64,000 nucleotides of DNA from NCBI GenBank assembly GCA_015501595.1, contig JADNRX010000016.1:186001-250000 (forward strand). Direction: 5' to 3'. Source of the stretch: Hymenopellis radicata. Its lineage: Eukaryota; Basidiomycota; Agaricomycetes; Agaricales; Physalacriaceae. A program made the translations under genes and the position numbers. The notes under the pieces were generated by a model. That model saw only the letters and a list, made by a program, of their open reading frames with translations, did no database searches and was not told where the DNA came from. Numbering within the stretch: position 1 is the stretch's first letter; every line of letters begins with the position of its first letter. Of the stretch, positions 12,530 to 24,293 are shown in pieces.

Positions 12530-13232
12530 TCAATGTCGAACCCGTGGAACATGCGCATACATATGCAGATATGCGCGCATATGGAGTCAGGAACTGCATA
12601 TACGACGGTCAACCGGTATGCGCCTGCATATGCCAGCAACTGAGGGGAATATGCCCATCAAATTCTCGGCTGATGATTCCGTGAACACGTTGCTGCCTCT
12701 GATCGCGCCCTCGGGGCGGCCTCCGGTCGACAGCGTGAGGTGTGGCGTTGGGGAATTCCATGCGTGGTCACTGGTCAGCACTGTTGAGACTTGTAAACAC
12801 CAACCTTGGACAGTGGTCCTTATTTCCAGCACTGGCTCTCTCACGGCTCTCTGGCAATACACATATAGGCGTTCATCTCATCATCGGGACACAAGTTGAA
12901 GTTAGCGTATCTTTGTACTTCAAATCATTGTTTTATTCCTACCTAAGCATGATGCAGTCAAGCACTTAACCATCTAAGTAAAAACTCTGTAATTCACACA
13001 AATAGACGTAGTGCGTCGCGTTCGAAAACGTTACCAGTGTGGGACGCGTCAGTTGCCGTAGCGCATCAATCCCGACCAGGGTCACAGGCAGGGTTCGTCT
13101 CGGGAACTCACTTTCAAACTCCGAAGTCGACTTTTCGCCATATGCACATATGCCGGCGCATATATATGCGCATACCATATGCGCATACGTATGCGCATAT
13201 ATATGCGACTGTGCTACGGGTCAGATGTCCTC
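12530..13232. mobile_element. 703-bp non-autonomous DNA transposon rich in ATATGCGCAT palindromes
   Basis: The insertion is bounded by the direct repeat CTCAGTTCG (12,521-12,529 and 13,233-13,241), consistent with an 8-9 bp target-site duplication. The right inverted arm keeps the uninterrupted site (one CTCAGTTC near 27,300). Its two ends are imperfect inverted repeats sharing ACCCGT followed by arrays of palindromic ATATGCGCATA-like words (about 12,550-12,640 and 13,138-13,210). It has no transposase, so it is a MITE. The 8-9 bp duplication suggests hAT- or Mutator-type mobilisation, but the superfamily is not certain. Confidence 0.75.
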
Positions 13233-13582
13233 CTCAGTTCGGTAAGGACGCGGGAACAAATCTGAAGACTTGGATGTATTGGTTTCCTGTATTCCTCTAG
13301 TTCAGCGATGCGCGCGCTTGCGAAAATGTCGTCGGAATTATTCCGTCTGGGGAATTAATTTTGCAATAGGGTGAGGACGTGACCAGAACGACGAGCGGAG
13401 GCAATATTGACACGCGTCATAGAAGGTCATAGATATGTTTGATCTCTCGGCAGAAGCCTTGAACTTGAACAGGCGGCGAACTGCCCACGGGAGGCTGGCC
13501 AAGTCCGGGCCATAGTTTTGGAATCCATGTATTTTCAAATCCGCGCCCGTGAGACTCCTACGCGACGGAGGGGGTAGAATCA

Positions 13583-13590
13583 TATAAAAG
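13583..13590 (+). promoter_or_regulatory. TATA box of the small secreted protein gene
   Basis: TATAAAAG lies 106 bp upstream of the ATG and is conserved at the equivalent place in the inverted copy (26,978-26,985, minus). A pyrimidine-rich leader follows. Confidence 0.6.
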
Positions 13591-13695
13591 GTAGACCGTG
13601 TTCTCACTTTTTTCCCATCTTCGGATTCCTTCTCCTCTCACACTCTAACGTCCCACCACATTCTCTTACCCCCCACAATCCTTTACTCAACAACG

Positions 13696-14477
13696 ATGCC
13701 TTCCTTCAGCTCCATCCTCAGCTACGCTGCCCTCGGCCTCGCCGCCTTCGCCTCTGTGCAGGCTGCCCCCATGGTCGAGAAGGGCCTCGTTCTCCGTGAC
13801 GTTGAAGCCCGCTGCGGCTGCAAGACGCTACCCACCATTGTGGCTGACCTTACCGTTGACCTCACCGTGACTCTTGCTCCCCTTGGTTAGTTGTTCCTCT
13901 CAGTACTTTCGACGTCCTCACATTGATTCGCTCGCTTTAGTTTTCGGCACCGCCGACAACATCACCGTCGAGATCGTCACCCCCATCATCCACGAGGCTG
14001 AGGCCATCATCTCTGTCGCCATTGCCGATGTCAAGGTCCTCGTCGGTGAGACCCTTGAGGTCGTCCTCACCTCTGCCACTGGTGTCCTTGGCCTCGTTGA
14101 TATTGCCGCTCTCCTTTGCACTTTGATCACGGTAAGCCTTGTTTTGTGTCTTCGTCGATAGCCGCTGACTGTGTGCAGCTCATCTTCAACGCTGTCCACA
14201 TTGTCCTCTCTGTCGTTGTCTCTGCTGAGTTGGACCTGATTGCCCCGCTGTTGTGCGAGCTCTTGTAGGTGTTTCTCAATTCTGATACTGGGCGCCGATT
14301 GACAGTACTCTTAGGACCCTCGTTGCTGAGCTCCTCCAGCTTGTCCTGAGCCTCGTCTCTGGCCTGCTCGCTGTTCTCTTGCCCTTGATCCTTAGCGTCA
14401 TCGTTTCCGTCATCGTCAAGTTGAACCTCGGCAGTGTCTTCGTCTTCTTGGGCGTCCAGCTCAATGCCGTCCTCTAA
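13696..14477 (+). CDS. small secreted hydrophobic protein (copy A)
   Basis: The protein starts MPSFSSILSYAALGLAAFAS-VQAAP, a clear signal peptide with cleavage near VQA-AP. After a Cys pair (RCGCKTLP) it consists almost wholly of hydrophobic, valine/leucine-rich segments: VADLTVDLTVTLAPL, then IISVAIADVKVLVG, then VLTSATGVLGLVDIAALLC, then HIVLSVVVSAELDLIAPLLC, then LLAVLLPLILSVIVSVIVKL. Three introns: 13,886-13,940, 14,132-14,178, and one starting near 14,264; all keep the frame to TAA at 14,475-14,477. I know no named family; such proteins are common in agaricomycete secretomes and may be membrane-inserted or self-assembling. A second intact copy lies inverted at 26,098-26,878. Confidence 0.8.
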
Positions 14478-15110
14478 GGCTTGTGCTGTAATGTGGGTAG
14501 TTTGCTCTAGATTTCCTGTTCGTGCTGACCCCTTCTTCGCAGGAGAATGTGGATGACGAGAAGCAGCGGCTATCATCTAGTTGGTGGCCATTCGCTGTTA
14601 TCTTGCATGATTGTCTTACAGTTACATTATTTGGCTTCTAATATACCTAATTTTTGGTTCTTTGATGCGAGCTTCAGTTGTGAGGCCCAAGTGACTTAGG
14701 TGCGTCGTGTCTGTCAATTCATCGCGTACGCAGGCGTCCAAGATTGTTTCGAGGTGTGCTTCAGGACCAATGCTTCAAGCCTTTTGTGTCAGATTTGTAT
14801 TGATTGGACTACTCAATAGTCCTAGTCAACGACTGGTGTCTCCCCACTTACCACAGGTTTAGGCAGTAGTACATGCTCGCACCGTTCTGAACAAGTTGAA
14901 TGCCAGGTCGGCCGATGCACACAATCGCTCTGGCATCTCTTAGTAACCTTCTCCGACGCATTCGTCGTTCAGTCTTGATCTTCTTTTCTTGTCTTTAAGT
15001 ATCTCGAAGGTAGACAGAGATCAATCTATTTTGTACTACACACAGAAACATCTACCCGGCTCGCCACGCTAATCGCGCTGCGTGGGGTCGGTCTGTATTT
15101 TCTCAGTGAT

Positions 15111-15340
15111 CAGGTTCGGGCGTATCCTGTGCGGTACGAATGCGACCTTGGTCGACATCCAAATCACTGAGACCACCGTCCCTCGATACACCAGCGCCCC
15201 ACGGAAGTGCACCTGGTACTGCTGAAGCCAGAGCCGCCGTGACGTTCTTGAACACTAGGAGCTGCTTCGCGTCAGCATCTTCATGCTTGGTGAACACGCA
15301 GCGCAGTATCTTTAGATATCCGATACTCCTTTCCTATTCC
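15111..15340. other. short intergenic spacer beyond the left arm
   Basis: Nothing recognised between the end of inverted-arm homology and the 3' end of the DUF6535 gene. Confidence 0.4.
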
Positions 15341-18300
15341 TCAGTCAGTCAACGACAGTGGGTGATCAGTGGAAAAGTGCATTACCAATACGGTGCGTAG
15401 CTGACAGCTGCCCAATGCGTGGTCCAGTGGGGTAACAGCGCACTCTGTGTCAAGGACGGAACACCTAATCACGCCGCCGCCCTCGGAGCTACGAAGAAGT
15501 GCTTTGAAGTCGCGAATCTTATGCCGAGACAGTCTTCGTGCTTCGTCACGCCGAGGGTACTCTTGCCACAGCGACGAGCTGTGCGGCCAAATATGAGCGA
15601 GGGCATGGAGTCGATGGTCCGAAACATCATAAGACATGACAAGCAAAAGGAAAGCTTGATACAGGGTTTCCCGCTGATGAAGGTAACGGAGGTGCATATG
15701 AGCATCGGGTAAAACAGTCTTTAAAGACCATTCCCATCCAGACAGGAAGGAATTTCTAACTGCGACAATATATGTTCCGACGGCCACTCCAATGGCTGCT
15801 CGAGCTGCCTCGATGGCTTCTTCGGTTTCCTTATTGTATTTAGGAAAATATCCTCCAAGAAGTTGTAGCAGGTCCTCTTCAATGAAAAGCTGGTACGCCT
15901 CGTTGACAGACTGACCGAGGGCGTGCGCAAGAGTGAGAGACACAACTATCCTGTCCGGAACATGAATTGAACTGTCCTCAGAGTGTCGCGTAATTTTCAG
16001 TCGGCGAACCAGATTCTTCAAGAACGACGGGTTGTGCCAGTCCCGAGATGTAGCAGGAAAGAGGCGGCGATCGTGTCGTAAAATGAGAGAACACACGTTT
16101 ATCGCAGTGTCACAGATCTGCTGGAGCTCTTCGTTATCGTGCATCTGTACAAACAAATTGCTTGCAATAAAGTTCTGCATGGCTCGGAATATAGTCCTTC
16201 TCTCCTGCTTTGTCGAGTCCGCTCCCCAAAATCTTTCCGCGCGCAGACAGCGAACGGTGTAACGTTGGAGGACAAACAAAGATAGGTTCGTCCTCACGTC
16301 TTTGATATCAATGTTTGCGGAGGTCTTGACGAAAAGGTTATTGCATGATATCAGAAGACGAAGCCATGGCGAAAAAGAAGCGTTCTCGAGATCATCGAAG
16401 GCGGAAAGCATTGGGATGAAAGGCTCCGTGAGCAATGTAAGCTCCTTCTCTGACATTTGATAGCTGGGAAAAGCAATCATATCTGTTGCTTGCTGGCGTG
16501 GATGCCTATCGGCTCGATGATAGGACAGATATTTCAGGTAACGCGTTAAATTCGAGTCCTCGATGGCCCGTATGAGCTTTGGAAGAGGGGAATCCCGTAA
16601 TATGGGAGCATTCCTTTGGCTATTTTGAATAACACTCCGAATAAGGATGGCCCAGAAGGGAGTAGGCAAATGGATGTCATTTCTGAAAAGAATACTCTCC
16701 AGGCTAATGGTGGAGTCAGCCTGAGGTTGAATAGCTATCACCATGAGGTCCGACGGAGCGTCAGCGACTTCCGAGTCCGGATAGTCAAGAACGTTCTTGA
16801 ACAAGTCTGCAGGAACTTGTTTCAGGTCAAGGAACGCGCACGTCCGAAGGAAGTTCGCGAACTCAAGTGCACGAGCGTGTCCTTTCGTTCTGGCGTAGAA
16901 CTGAAGAGCCTCGATGACAACCTTTTCGTAACGGAATGTAGCCATCGCCTTTTCTAAACTGGAAGCAGGCAGTCCACCAATGGCTTCAAAAATAATGGGG
17001 CGAACGGTGGGATTGTACGAATGAATGTCCAACCACTGCATTGCGTCAACCTGGAGACTCGCCGATGCATCAGCCTTCATAACATGCTTGAACTCCGCTT
17101 CCCGCTCGCTTTCGAGGAGGCCCGAAGGACCACTCGGTGAGTCTTGTGATCGAAGATCCACAAAGCCCTCTGCGCGTTGACGGCGAAGCGTCACAAACAC
17201 TTTGAGGTGATTATACAGACTGAGTACCAATGTCACCAGCGGTGCCTTGTATGGACACTGAGGGTTAATGATAACCCAGACATGACTGGCAATATAGGCA
17301 GACAATGTGATACCAGTCATGCCGGTTACGACGCCTGCTATCAAAACATTCCTGGACCACAGAAGAAGAACAAGCCCCGCCAAGAAGAGAATAAGGGCAA
17401 CGTGTAGTAGTACGGGGAGGAATTCGATGATAAGCGGCACCCGCCATTTCGTTATGCCCATGTATCGGTATTGCCGGATGACACTGCGATCTCTGGCCGT
17501 ACCGGATGGATTGGACTCATAGGCGTAAAGCCACTGCCGGACGAGCACCACCGCGAGAGCAGTCGCCAAGCCTAGTGTGAGGCTAACAAAGAATATGGCG
17601 TTCACCCATACGATGGAGATATCTGGCGCGAAACCAGAGGCTGGATCTGCAGGCAGCGCCGCCGCTGTTAATGATGTTCCGTTGGCCTCTACCGCGTTGA
17701 CCAAGCGAACGAGTAGGGTTGCAGATATCTGCATGTAGTCCGGTTGAAGATCCCGGAGAGTTTCGACTACAAATGTGGCCAGAATGGCCGAGAATAGAGC
17801 CGCCTGAACACGTCAAATACCGAATCATCAAGACACTGAAATTAAAGAGCAAACGGGAATGCTCACAAAGACAAGTAGCATAGAAAGCGTGTCGGTCCAC
17901 TTCCGTACCATCTCCTGGTCGTATATCTCGGTTTCGTCCAGATAGGTTTTCCACATTCGAGAGTTTTCGCTCGCTTCTTGAAGCGGCTCGTCGGGGCGGT
18001 ATTTTTGACGATAGTCTGTGTCACGAACGCGGTAGTCAAAGCCTTTCATACTCCAGTGAGCTATTTGCAAAATACAAATCCCTCAAAACTGTACCTCGAT
18101 TTGGAGCTGTCGGATGAACGCCAAGTAGTTCAGAAATCGTCCAATCATGGCGCCTGTTGCGATATTCTTGTTCCGCCGATACCACCTCGGCTATTGACCG
18201 ACGACTCAGTCTGTACTGCGGGTTCTGGTAGGGACTAGTCGCTACCGGCGCGTCCAAGGCGTGTGGGTTCAACAGCAACTTGGCGGCGGCTGAAGGGGAT

Positions 18301-18665
18301 GATGGAGGGGGAGGGGTGGGAGGGACGACAGATATTCCAAAAGGGGAGTCTGGTCCTTTGAGATGTGTATATTGAAATTCATCGTCGATGGTGATGGTGG
18401 GCACAGGATCGGCGTGAGTATCCAAATCGGGATCCGGAATGTCTGCATTTGGCTCCAGTTCTGTGAACAAGCCGCCAAGAGGCTGAGCGAAAGAATGAAT
18501 CTCTGGCTCCCGGTTCTCCGCGCCAGCCACAGGTAAAGAGCTGGAGCTCTGATTATTTGGACTATTTCCAGACCACAGTGAGCCCACAGGTGACCCAGTC
18601 CTGGACCTGAAGTCGTACGGATGACCGGGCAAAGGCTCGGGATGGGTCGACTGCTCAGCTGTCAT
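15341..18665 (-). CDS. DUF6535 domain multi-pass membrane protein
   Basis: This is a large protein (about 1000 residues) starting MTAEQSTHPEPLPGHPYDFR with a long disordered Ser/Pro-rich N-terminus. The DUF6535 signature follows: WKTYLDETEIYDQEMVRKW, then TDTLSMLLVF-AALFSAILATFVVETL spanning an intron, then VWVNAIFFVSLTLGLATALA, VLVRQWLYAYESNP, RVPLIIEFLPVLLHVALILF and LLWSRNVLIAGVVTGMTGIT. That makes about four transmembrane helices. The long C-terminal half, one open frame of several hundred codons, is helical and unnamed. DUF6535 proteins are a large agaricomycete-specific family of unknown function, often found in variable gene-poor regions. The gene lies inside the loop between the inverted arms. 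No break was seen. Confidence 0.88.
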
Positions 18666-19173
18666 GCAGTGCTTTCCAGGCGCTTCCTGCCAAGTTTTCG
18701 CCTGCTTTCTATGGGGGGGGGGGTAAAGCAGAAAGCGTACAACAGCTGATGGCCCTGGCTACTTGCAAATCCGAGATCAACGGCGCTTCGCGTCCTTATC
18801 GAGCACTACTTAGAGATCATGAGTTCTCGGCGACTTCGCGTTCCCGCGTTCTCGGTGCATTCGGCAGCTTTGACTATCGTCGACAAGTGCGTGGTTTTCT
18901 TTTGAAGGCAAGTGGTTCTACTGATTACTAAGTATTAGGGCCATGAAGCCCACTCAAACGATTTGCGCTAGCTGCACACTAGTCCAGCGAAGACTATAAC
19001 TACCGTACGATTGAGGCGGTCATTGAAAGGAGAAGGTAGAATCGTTCGAACTTCTGACCAGTGACCTCGCCCAACTCGTATCCAGACTCACGTGTGAGAC
19101 TTTGCGTCATGGTCGAAGTCTTGGGCAATAGAGACGCTTTAGTACAGCAAGGATCACATACCCTATCTTTACC
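18666..19173. other. intergenic region with an 11-bp G run
   Basis: Promoter region of the DUF6535 gene. A poly-G tract near 18,714-18,724 is the only conspicuous feature. No gene was recognised. Confidence 0.4.
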
Positions 19174-19594
19174 ATGATAAGCATGCGCGCAGCACACCTG
19201 AACTTGCAGTCGATCCGCTGCATTTTGCGCAGGGCTCGGACCCCCATCCTTCCCTTGCGGACGGTTACCACTCTGACTGAGACAAAGCATGCTTCCGCCG
19301 TCTCACACCCCGTCCCGCGGTTCCACCCAGACGGTTTGCATCCCGAACGCTGCAACGATGAAGGATGGAGTGAGGAGGACTACATGGCCATGACCCAGCA
19401 TGGCGCATCGTACCATCTCCCAGAGAGACAGCTGCGATATGGGGGCATGAAGGATTATTATACCGTATCTGAGGAGACGCAGGTGCATCAAGTTCGCACC
19501 GAGGAAGAGCATTTGAATGGCGGAAAAGGTAAACCTATCATTCGTCGGTTTTGGGTCCTAGCTGACATTCGCTGTAGATTTGAAGAGAGCTTGA
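19174..19594 (+). CDS. small hypothetical protein, probable mitochondrial presequence
   Basis: The frame starts MISMRAAHLNLQSIRCILRR, an arginine-rich, acid-free stretch typical of a mitochondrial targeting presequence. It continues as FHPDGLHPERCNDEGWSEED, YMAMTQHGASYHLPERQLRY and GGMKDYYTVSEETQVHQVRT. A short intron after GGK (GTAAACC...CTGTAG) joins in frame to DLKRA-stop, giving a protein of about 120 residues. Without splicing the frame runs slightly longer, to about 19,602. I recognise no family. The polar, low-redundancy composition argues for a real gene. Confidence 0.5.
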
Positions 19595-19983
19595 TCTCAT
19601 GAATCGAGTGAAATGAGGACCGGAAGGTTCATTTCTATCATAGCCGTCATACAAACGACTGATTATGGGCTAGATGGCATCGACGAAGAAGATCAATAAT
19701 TCCATGTATCATTAGTGTACTCAACATTGCCTCGTTCATCCCGAAGATTGTTATACCACTGAAGGTAGTTCAGTAGTAAGAACCGCCAACCGACCACCTT
19801 TGGCTCATCTGCTGGATCGCCCCGGTCCCAGCTCTCAGCCCGCCGCCGTGTAGGCCTTCCTCAATTTCAGTATTCCCCTGTTCGAGATGTTTACAGGAAC
19901 AAGAACACCTTGGAAGGAAGACACATTCTGGGAGCTCGACCATCTAGCCCGCTTTCGAACAGCCCCAGGGCAAGTCCTCATCC

Positions 19984-21344
19984 TCATCTGAAGAAGTCGA
20001 TGCAGCGTGCAAAAATTCCAGACACGACGAGGTAGTCCATCATTAGACCGCCCCAGACGAGCCATCCCAGTTCACCATTTCGATTGAAGTTCGCTGCAGA
20101 ACATGCTATTAATAACGTTCCGGGGTTTGGAATTGACTTCTACTCACTCCAGCAGCTCTCAGGAACGTCCAATCGCACGGTGCTGAACTGCCAGACCAGA
20201 TGTAAAGTTGTTCCGCCGACGGAGACGATGAAGAAGCCCAAACCCTGGTTGTTCAAGCATCCAGCGAAGTAAAGACCTGATACGAAGATGCAGGCACATC
20301 CAACGAGCAGGGGGCGAATCCATGTCCCAAAGAGAATCGCAGTGGAGTGGACTCCGGCCTTCAGATCGTCGGCGATATCCTGACAAGCGTAGATAGTATC
20401 TGTACATCATCATGATGAACGAAACGCTTCTAGAAATTAAATTATGCGACAGGCTTACCATACAACATCGTCCAACACCAACAACCAACAAGTGCACATC
20501 CGAGAATCTGATAGTCGAAAGAGTTTGTTACTGAAACCCAGGCGCTAATGAATCCAAAGTTCATCGCGAAGCCGAGCCAGGCCTGAGGCCAGTACGTGAC
20601 GCGTTTTAAAAGTGGGTATATCGCGAATCTGATTTAAATGGATTAGCGGGAGACAAAGTCGTCGGATGTCAGGCCTACAGCGGTAGAAGTTGGAAGACAG
20701 CGACATATAGCGCTAGGCCTTCAAGGGTAAAGCAGAAGAACGCGAGGCCGAGAAGGTACTGAATGACTAGATAAATTGAAGCCGCTCGGACGGAGATGCG
20801 ACCGCTTGCAAGAGGTCGAGTTTTGCATCGCTCTATTTGATTGTCAGACAAATTTTGAGGTTAATGAGAAGGCCACGAACCGACGCTAGCGTCCATCTTT
20901 CTGTCGAAGATGTCGTTGATAGTGCACGCCGAGCTGCGCATAATGAAAGCTGCAACGAGGCACTGCAAGAGCTGGCATCCATACTGTGACAGCGGCATGG
21001 TGGGACCGGAAGAGTACGCAGCCATAGTGAGGCCCCATGCTAGAGTGTGGAATCAGCTACCAGCTACGTTGGTACGCCGCAGTTCTCACCATATGGCCAG
21101 AACATCAGTTTGGTACCAGTGGGCTATTCGGTTGTCGAGTGTCAGTAGTGATGCGGGTGCTATAAACGACTGAGCCTACCTTTTCGAGTCGAATAAGCTC
21201 CATGTATGGGTGTAATGGCTCCGGTGAGACATTGAGCGGGAACTTGAGAGCGGGACTTGAAGATACGGACGCGCTCCTTTTTTCGTGGGCTGTGGGGAGG
21301 ACGGATTGGGAGGATGAGTCGCCGAAGAACTTCATTGTGGTCAA
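19984..21344 (-). CDS. UbiA-family prenyltransferase (COQ2-like)
   Basis: This is an integral membrane aromatic prenyltransferase of the UbiA superfamily, which attaches an isoprenoid chain to an aromatic acceptor. The start is at 21,344 (MTTMKFFGDSSS) or 21,335. The two Asp-rich Mg-diphosphate motifs are present: NDIFDRKMDASV (exon near 20,900) and YACQDIADDLKAGVHST (near 20,360). Between and after them are hydrophobic helices, such as QYLLGLAFFCFTLEGLALYV, FGFISAWVSVTNSFDYQILG and GWLVWGGLMMDYLVVSGIF. The C-terminus reads ARCIDFFR-stop at 19,984. The 'FNRNGELGWLVWGG' ending is like fungal UbiA enzymes of meroterpenoid or unknown pathways rather than housekeeping COQ2, but this cannot be decided here. 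No polyketide synthase or P450 lies beside it. Confidence 0.85.
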
Positions 21345-21505
21345 ATGTTAGAGTGATTGAAGAAGTGTATGAGGAATGCGTTGGTAGCAGCAACCTTCCG
21401 AGCCGCTATGCTTTATATATCCGATGAGGGTGCCTCCAGCACGCCGGAATGTCAGGATGAACAGGTAGACAGGTAACGTTCATGCACGAATAACGCGGTC
21501 GACGA

Positions 21506-21841
21506 TTAACCAGGGATCTCGATCTCGGGTCCGGCAGCAATGTCGCGGAGGAAGTGAGTGTACGAACTGTCAATCAAGAGCTATAGTACAAAGTATGAAG
21601 TGATGGGAGAATAACTTACGAATGCCCCGTGTGCCACCCATTTGAAGTCGACATTGTATCAGCAAAGTCTGTGAGCCATCGGTTGATCTGTACGCTGTAT
21701 CGAATCGCGAGGGTTGCTTTTCGGAGGCAACAAGAATGGTGCCTGATTGTTGGACGTTTCAATAGGATGCACTAAAAGTTTGTTGTCAGGAAATTCAGGT
21801 AGAGTGTATGGTGTCCGACCTTGTGTTTCAGGTGGCCTCAA
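21506..21841 (-). pseudogene. possible C-terminal exons of an unidentified gene
   Basis: Minus-strand blocks PPETQGRTPYTLPEFPDNKL, then NVDFKWVAHGAF ending at a GTAAGT donor, then SSYTHFLRDIAAGPEIEIPG with a stop at 21,506. The middle and last blocks join across a short intron with good splice sites. I recognise no family. Upstream exons are not evident, so this may be a remnant. Confidence 0.3.
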
Positions 21842-22142
21842 GTGCTTAACATTTCAACAAACTAGCGCTAGTTCAGAAGCCACGGCGAGATGTCAGGTAT
21901 AATCGTTCGTATTTTGCTTTTGGTTTACGCCCAATTCGTTGGTCTATCATCTGCGTTCAACAATACAACTCGCTTCCAATGAAATAGATGTACCTTGTCG
22001 CTTACACTGAGCTGGAAACCTATGGGTGTGCCTTGATTCGACGCCTGTTCCCAGTGGATCCGAGCGATCCGGAGCGATTCAACATTAAATCCACAAGTCT
22101 AACGGTCGGTAACTTGAGAGTCCTCAGAAACCGGACGCGAGC

Positions 22143-23248
22143 ATGACAACTGCAATTGGCCGTACGAGGAAGACGGAGTCCGATAGTGGTTCGAAGACGA
22201 GGAAGCGGTCCCTGGCTAGCGCGCAATCACTTCTTGACAGCTGAAGGTTCACGTCGCCCGAGATGCCCAGGAAAACTACCAGCTTGGACTTAGATCCGCG
22301 TCATTGCTTAAACGATGGCACGTACATAGTTGTCCATCTTCATAGTTCAAAGATTCCATCCAAAAACGCTGCGACTTGTAAGTTTGTTTACCGAATGCGA
22401 CTCGCGGGGATTGACCTACCAAGGCTAATTACAAGCAGGTATCATCAAGATCCGCATACTCTTCTCAGAGCATGTTTCCTTGTTCGGCACAGATTTGAAT
22501 GTCGAACGCGATCTGAAGCCCACCCGAGATAGTTCAGTGGCGTTGGCCTTGGCATGTTACAAATCAGAGGTAATCGATATTCAAGTTCTGCACGCACACA
22601 CATAGCAGCACTCACCCGAATCTGGCAGTGTCTGGCGGAGACGACGTGAGCAGGTGCAAGAATCTGGAGCCAAAGTCGATGCTGGTCACCCGAGAGCGCG
22701 ATTGGAAGTGGTATCATTCGTCGGCAATGATTCCGTATATGAATACGCTGTGTTAGCTAGCACAACGCGACATATGACCTACTCTTTCCAAGTCCGGCAA
22801 CCTGTTAACTGGTAAAATATTTCAGCGACTATAAGGAGCAAAAGGCGCACGAACTTAGAGCATCTTAATTGCAGCGATGAATCGAGACAGAAGTAATTTT
22901 CGGTTGCAAACAATTCGTGACGCCGCCGTTTCGGTCTGACTTTACTGCGGCTACAATGTACCGTTATAAACGCAGCGAAAGTGGCGTTCAGTCCGCGATT
23001 TGGTACCCGAAAGCTCAATTGGACACTGGGAGAGAAAAGACTTGGTTCCAAACGCGTCCGCGGCAGTTACAATTGCTTTAATGAGGAGTCTTTCATTCGA
23101 GAGCCAGTACGAGTCTGAAGAGCACACGAATGGAATCCAAGGGGAAGGCGATGTGGTACGAGTTGAAGAGCCAGCGGCTCCTCCGGACCGGCGGAATCTC
23201 AACTTTTATGATCGCTGGGCTCGAGTACCATGCTTGTGTCAAATATAA
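22143..23248 (+). CDS. possible unrecognised multi-exon gene
   Basis: Several plus-strand blocks look coding: MTTAIGRTRKTESDSGSKTR (from 22,143), LKVHVARDAQENYQLGLRSA (after an AG at about 22,240), IKIRILFSEHVSLFGTDLNV (about 22,445-22,570) and, from about 23,000, MRSLSFESQYESEEHTNGIQ to a stop at 23,248. LKVHVARDA resembles the first strand of a C2 domain but nothing else supports that. Exon joins were not resolved, so this may be a decayed gene. Confidence 0.25.
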
Positions 23249-23923
23249 TTAGTTAAAAGAAAAGAAAAAGAAAGAGGGAGAGGGAGAAAGAGGAGGAGAA
23301 CCATGAGACTCACCACAGAGACCGTCACGAAGGGTGTTTGCACTCAGCGGCGATGAGGGCGGGAGACAGGCGGGAGATGAACCCGTTTCGGGAAGTGATA
23401 CCCCTATCATCTCAATCGGGAAGAAACGCCGGCGGTGCAGCTGTGATAATGACGAGCACTTTTACAGATCTTCCTGCGCGAATTTCAGGCTGAATTTTTA
23501 ATTTTGTCCTCCGAGACACTTGAGGAATGTGCTGTGAATTTACTGCTTTTTTTTTGCGGACCTTAGAATTCATTACACTTCATTATTTTACTTCCAATTT
23601 ACTTCCATCATCATCATGTTAATTCTCCACAGACTTAGCACATGAGCCCATGGCATGTTATGCTGTTCTGCGGTTGTGTTGTTATGTTGTTACGAGTTAT
23701 GAGTTATGGGTTACGGGTTACGGGTCTTGTCTGCTTGTTCACCTCAGAAATGGGGATTGTTGCTGGTGGTGGAATGTGAGACACTGTTCTGAGACAATGC
23801 TGCAAGTGCCCACGCCCCATAGAGTCGAGTGTCGAACGCCGGGAATTGGAACCCTGCGTGGGGGGTAGCGCAGGTGTTGCTCGTCGCCTGCTGAGTGGGA
23901 CGCGTGAGCTGGCAAATAGTTTT
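23249..23923. other. intergenic region, purine-rich and short tandem repeats
   Basis: Holds a GA-rich tract (about 23,260-23,300) and degenerate 7-bp tandem copies of GTTACGG/GTTATGG near 23,690-23,727. No gene was recognised. Confidence 0.45.
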
Positions 23924-24293
23924 TAGGGCTCCGCACCGTACCATAGTCGTACGGGCCGTAACCGTATACGGTACCATACGGGGTATGATTTTGGGTGTGT
24001 ACGGTACGGTTACGGGACGGCTCGCAGTACCGTACAGAGCCGTATACGGGGTGTTGTTGGACCATCAGTGAAGACTAAAGTTGAGATATTGGTGTGGAAA
24101 TAGACACACCCGGCCCTCCTGCATCTTGTGAGCCCCACCAAGTCAGCTGGGAATCTCTTCCCGAAGAGTTAGTGCGATGCCGTACCGTACCCGTAACCGT
24201 ACGGCACACATTAAGGCGCCTTACGGGACGGTACGGGTGTACCGTACGACCCGTCCCGTAAACCGTATTATACGGTTACGCTGCGGAGCCCCA
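23924..24293. mobile_element. 370-bp hAT-like MITE built of GTACGG/CCGTAC words
   Basis: The ends are inverted repeats starting TAGGGCTCCGCA (left) and TGGGGCTCCGCA (right, read inward). They are flanked by an 8-bp near-identical duplication, ATAGTTTT (23,916-23,923) and CTAGTTTT (24,294-24,301). Eight-bp duplications with T/C-A-G-G-G termini are typical of hAT elements. Inside each end are dense, overlapping GTACGG, CCGTAC and CGTAACCG words (about 23,932-24,055 and 24,178-24,285), the kind of subterminal repeats a hAT transposase binds. No coding capacity. Confidence 0.75.

Larger units (their letters stand above)
12487..15110 (+). repeat. left arm of a long inverted duplication
   Basis: Sequence from about 12,487 to 15,110 matches the reverse complement of about 25,395-27,345. 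The match includes the promoter, coding region and 3' flank of the small secreted protein gene and continues past its end (a shared GTAGACAGAGATCAATCTA block at about 15,010 and 25,470). This arm is longer because it contains a 703-bp insertion (12,530-13,232) absent from the other arm. The arms have diverged by scattered substitutions and small indels, so the duplication is not very recent. Confidence 0.85.

Noticed and set aside
12550..13210. CRISPR-like or satellite array from the ATATGCGCAT words
   Set aside because: The words are palindromic and irregularly spaced, confined to the two ends of one insertion with a target duplication, which fits a transposon and not an array with spacers.
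23690..23727. Telomere-like tandem repeats (GGTTACGG/GAGTTATG)
   Set aside because: The unit is degenerate, present in about five copies, and does not match the usual fungal TTAGGG; treated as a local simple repeat.
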